From: Paenibacillus sp. LHD-38
GTDB taxonomy: Bacteria; Bacillota; Bacilli; Paenibacillales; Paenibacillaceae
Length of the DNA: 52,357 nt
Assembly: GCF_031157315.1 (NCBI RefSeq)
Contig: NZ_JAVIFU010000047.1
Location: 1 to 52,357, forward strand
Direction of reading: 5' to 3'
Positions within the stretch are counted from its first letter, which is position 1. Each line of letters starts with the position of its first letter. Made by a program: the position numbers and the translations under genes. Of this stretch, positions 50,295 through 52,357 are shown piece after piece. Under the pieces are notes generated by a model. It worked only from the letters and a program-made list of their open reading frames with translations, ran no database searches and had not been told where the DNA came from.

Positions 50295-50777
50295 ATGAAA
50301 TGCCCATATTGCGACTATGCCGGTACGAAAGTATTAGACTCTAGACCGGCCAACGAAAACAAATCAATTCGCCGACGCCGTGAATGTGAAAAGTGCAGCC
50401 GCCGCTTCACGACCTTTGAAATGATTGAAGAAACGCCTCTAATCGTCATCAAGAAGGACGGCAGCCGCGAGGAATTCAGCCGCGACAAAATATTACGCGG
50501 TCTTATTCGGGCCTGCGAGAAGCGTCCAGTGCCCGTAGAGCGACTGGAGGTTATCGTATCCGAGGTGGAGAAGGAGCTTCGCACGACGGCACATGCCGAG
50601 GTCGATAGCAGCGATATCGGTTCCATCGTGATGAATGAGCTGTATCCGGTAGACGAGGTAGCCTATGTCCGCTTCGCATCCGTGTATCGCCAATTCAAAG
50701 ATATCGATATGTTCATGAAGGAGCTCAACAACCTGCTCTCCAAGCATCCGCTTAACAGTATGATAGATAAAGATTGA
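50295..50777 (+). CDS. nrdR: Transcriptional repressor NrdR
   Basis: The 160-residue protein has the N-terminal zinc ribbon (CPYCDYAGTKVLDSRP, then CEKCSRRFTTFE) and an ATP-cone domain (VIKKDGSREEFSRDKILRGL, then YVRFASVYRQFKD). It represses ribonucleotide reductase genes according to the adenine nucleotide bound. AAAGGAGG stands 11 bases before the ATG. The length is normal. Confidence 0.95.
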   Translation: MKCPYCDYAGTKVLDSRPANENKSIRRRRECEKCSRRFTTFEMIEETPLIVIKKDGSREEFSRDKILRGLIRACEKRPVPVERLEVIVSEVEKELRTTAHAEVDSSDIGSIVMNELYPVDEVAYVRFASVYRQFKDIDMFMKELNNLLSKHPLNSMIDKD

Positions 50778-50820
50778 CAGATCTTAGGACCGTATGCTAA
50801 GATCAATCTTGTCGTCATTT

Positions 50821-50896
<76 letters not shown>

Positions 50897-50909
50897 AAAA
50901 AACAAAATC

Positions 50910-50936
50910 AACCACGTCCTCTGGACGTGGTTTTCT
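50910..50936 (+). terminator. Terminator of the tRNA-Ala gene
   Basis: AACCACGTCC and GGACGTGGTT form a perfect 10 bp stem with a 3-base loop, followed by TTCT. Together with the A-rich lead-in it recurs almost unchanged at 51984-52021. Confidence 0.85.
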
Positions 50937-51043
50937 GTTTTATTGGTGGAAGCTCGAAGGAGGCGAACCCCGGGGTTCAGTCCGCGCGGACGGAGTGGAC
51001 GAATATGCTTCAAAGGAGCGCTTCTAATGTAGGAGCACGGTGT

Positions 51044-51157
51044 CTGAATCTACCGCTAAAGGTCATCGTCGAGTAGGCTTCAACAGCCATTTGATCAAAG
51101 ATTCGGACATCCCATGATGGATAAGCGAGTTAGTACGAGCTATATCCCATAGGCTCC
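51044..51157 (+). repeat. Direct repeat, copy A (ends in a tRNA-Ala 3'-end mimic)
   Basis: About 114 bases from CTGAATCTACCGCTAA to ATAGGCTCC match copy B at 51864-51978 with roughly one mismatch in nine and one gap. The last bases, ATCCCATAGGCTCCA, mimic the T-arm/acceptor end of the tRNA-Ala. A separate terminator follows. Confidence 0.8.
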
Positions 51158-51165
51158 ATAAGAAC

Positions 51166-51197
51166 AATCCGAAACCATCATGGTTGCGGATTTTTTT
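51166..51197 (+). terminator. Terminator after repeat copy A
   Basis: ATCCG-AAACCA and TGGTT-GCGGAT pair with small mismatches, followed by TTTTTTT. No gene ends directly before it, so it probably served an ancestral tRNA or repeat transcript. Confidence 0.75.
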
Positions 51198-51400
51198 GTT
51201 ATGGAGGTGTAAAAGGTTCGCTTTTGAATGCTGAATGATACTTTGAGTACTGCTCGTCGTGAAAATCCAACAGACCGCATTATTGCTTGGTCTGGCCGCA
51301 GGATGGAGCGTCAAATTTTATAACAGGTTGGCATGTCGCTTATTAAGAATTCAAATTGGCCAATTGAGAAGGTTTCCACCCAATACATTAAAATAATTGC

Positions 51401-51453
51401 TTTACAGGACACGTAATGGTGTTATATTATGAAATAGGACACTGATCGGTGTC
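51401..51453 (+). promoter_or_regulatory. Promoter and paired TetR-like operators upstream of the DoxX gene
   Basis: TTTACA (51401) and TATATT (51423) form a promoter with 16-base spacing. GACACgtaatgGTGTt lies in the spacer and GACACtgatcgGTGTC just downstream of the -10. Two similar GACAC/GTGTC palindromes 30 bases apart, overlapping promoter and start region, suggest repression by a TetR-type regulator. No such gene is visible in the window. Confidence 0.55.
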
Positions 51454-51487
51454 GGATAATAATAAATTAATAAGGAAGAGGGTTCAA

Positions 51488-51856
51488 ATGCATATACTAA
51501 CCATCGTTCTTCAAAGTTGGCTGCTTTTCTCCATGGCCTTTTTTGGCGGAAGCAAGATTGCAGGAGCCAAGCATCAGGTCGAACTGTTTGATTCGATTAA
51601 GCTTCCTCAATGGTTCCGCGTTATTACGGGCTACGTTCAAATTGTTGGATGCATAGGACTTATTATCGGCTACTGGTATCCGGAGATTGCCGCATGGACC
51701 GGAATATTGATAGGCATTATGATGCTATTGGCGTGCTTCTCGCATTTCAGAGTCAAACATCCGATTGGAAAAGTGATACCGGCCTTATTAAATCTCTTGA
51801 TAGCTACTGCAGTAGTAATTTTATATGCAGACGAACTACCCCATCTTTTTGGGTAA
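51488..51856 (+). CDS. DoxX-like membrane protein
   Basis: The 122-residue protein has four transmembrane helices and the DoxX-type pattern: AFFGGSKIAGAKHQVELFDSI after helix one, and WFRVITGYVQIVGCIGLIIGYW leading into helix two. Family members are small redox- or quinone-linked membrane proteins of mostly unknown role. I start at ATG 51488, 6 bases after GGAAGAGGG. It stands alone between the two 114-base repeats and behind a promoter with palindromic operators, so it may be inducible. Confidence 0.75.
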   Translation: MHILTIVLQSWLLFSMAFFGGSKIAGAKHQVELFDSIKLPQWFRVITGYVQIVGCIGLIIGYWYPEIAAWTGILIGIMMLLACFSHFRVKHPIGKVIPALLNLLIATAVVILYADELPHLFG

Positions 51857-51863
51857 ATTGCGA

Positions 51864-51978
51864 CTGAATCTACCGCTAAGAGTCCTCGTCGAGTTATCTT
51901 CGTCAGCCATTTGATCAAAGTTTCGGACATACCATGATGGATAAGCGAGTTAATACGAGATGTATCCCTCTAGGCTCC
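51864..51978 (+). repeat. Direct repeat, copy B (ends in a tRNA-Ala 3'-end mimic)
   Basis: Counterpart of copy A, offset by 820 bases. Its end, TCTAGGCTCC, leads into AACAAAATCAACCACGTCC, which equals the sequence downstream of the real tRNA-Ala. Copy B thus joins the repeat to a second copy of the tRNA terminator region. Confidence 0.8.
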
Positions 51979-51995
51979 TTCAATAAAACAAAATC

Positions 51996-52021
51996 AACCA
52001 CGTCCTATGGACGTGGTTTTC
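51996..52021 (+). terminator. Second copy of the tRNA-Ala terminator
   Basis: AACCACGTCC-TAT-GGACGTGGTT followed by TTCT, identical in both arms to the terminator at 50910 and differing only in the loop (TAT against TCT). Confidence 0.85.
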
Positions 52022-52038
52022 TGTTCATATCTACATTT

Positions 52039-52272
52039 TCAATAAACTTCCTTCAAAAGCTCAAAAACTTCTTCAATCGTGAGGCCAAAGGATTTGTAAT
52101 ACGAAGTGTCAATAACCATCTGCTTCAAGATCATTTCATTGCGTTTTTGAAGCATCTCGTCGGCCGAGAGTTCGGCTATAAAACATCCTTTGCCGGTCAC
52201 GGTGTAAATCAAACCAAGCCGTTCGAGTTCTTCCCACGCTTTTTTTTCTACGACAGCATAATCAACTAACAA
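52039..52272 (-). pseudogene. GntR-family (YtrA-type) regulator, C-terminal remnant
   Basis: The 77-residue frame contains WEELERLGLIYTVTGKGCFIAEL and a tail EEVFELLKEVY, the wing and short C-terminal helices of small YtrA-type GntR repressors. The upstream helix-turn-helix (which should read like VSRAYEEL with a preceding recognition helix) is missing. The frame begins with unrelated codons and no ribosome site. Further upstream on the same strand, to the window edge, another frame (about 52266-52355) encodes an unrecognised fragment. I consider it a truncated gene. Confidence 0.6.
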
Positions 52273-52357
52273 TTAAGTAGATCCCATCTTTTCTCTAACT
52301 CGCTGAGGTAGCTTTCAGTATTGCGATTAAATTTTTTACGTAATATGACGTTGGTTA

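Noticed and set aside
50937..51040. A second tRNA gene after tRNA-Ala
   Set aside because: A GGTTCAGTCC stretch resembles a T-arm, but no cloverleaf can be closed around it.

Overview
The window reads as a chromosomal stretch of an endospore-forming Gram-positive bacterium, most likely Paenibacillus or a close relative. The evidence is an alpha/beta-type small acid-soluble spore protein gene, the order polA-mutM-ytaF-coaE-(lytic transglycosylase)-nrdR, exact Spo0A boxes, strong AGGAGG ribosome sites, a GH42 beta-galactosidase beside an AraC regulator, and a pst-phoU operon behind a textbook PhoP box. Everything here was read by eye; no database search was possible.

Region 1 (about 1-14,800, AT-rich, accessory). 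The left edge is the start of an IS4-type transposase on the minus strand. There follows a run of about 15 small units, nearly all on the plus strand. Each is one promoter-poor gene (or a short operon) followed by a 70-133 nt element. The element has two half-sites of the form CTAAC-spacer-GTTA/GATA around a variable central hairpin. This is the architecture of integron attC sites, so I read the region as an integron-like cassette array without a visible integrase. Cargo: methyltransferase, aminoglycoside-phosphotransferase-like protein, P-loop kinase, GNAT acetyltransferase, DUF4288 protein, several lipoproteins and secreted proteins, a TIMP/NTR-like protein, a three-gene ECF sigma/anti-sigma/lipoprotein operon, an alpha/alpha-toroid protein with a VOC protein, and an inverted methyltransferase with a possible attenuation leader.

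Region 2 (about 14,800-22,450, accessory, defence). A Hachiman anti-phage system (hamA, DUF1837 nuclease; hamB, helicase) sits behind a promoter and a terminator-like hairpin. Next come a DUF6602 nuclease-like protein and an XRE regulator on the minus strand, divergent from an orphan DndB-like (DGQHR) protein. A decayed IS3-family element follows, and then an HD-domain gene cut off inside its second domain; this looks like the island edge.

Region 3 (22,450-35,100, core-like, GC-richer). BASS-family transporter, PhoR/PhoP-type two-component pair, AraC regulator, lipoyl-relay octanoyltransferase LipL, a broken kinase-like gene, a split ThrE-type exporter, an M20 peptidase, and a divergent AraC/GH42 pair.

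Region 4 (35,100-44,170). A cytoplasmic CBS-chemoreceptor-like protein, pstS-pstC-pstA-pstB-phoU, a CBS-GGDEF protein and an EAL protein. The CBS modules of the two proteins flanking the pst operon look alike, and both genes have an exact Spo0A box upstream.

Region 5 (44,170-52,357). polA, mutM, ytaF (behind a structured leader that hides its ribosome site), coaE, lytic transglycosylase, SASP, nrdR and tRNA-Ala(GGC). After the tRNA lies a 1.1 kb segment with a DoxX-like gene, bounded by copies of the tRNA 3' end plus its terminator, and finally remnants of a GntR-type regulator.
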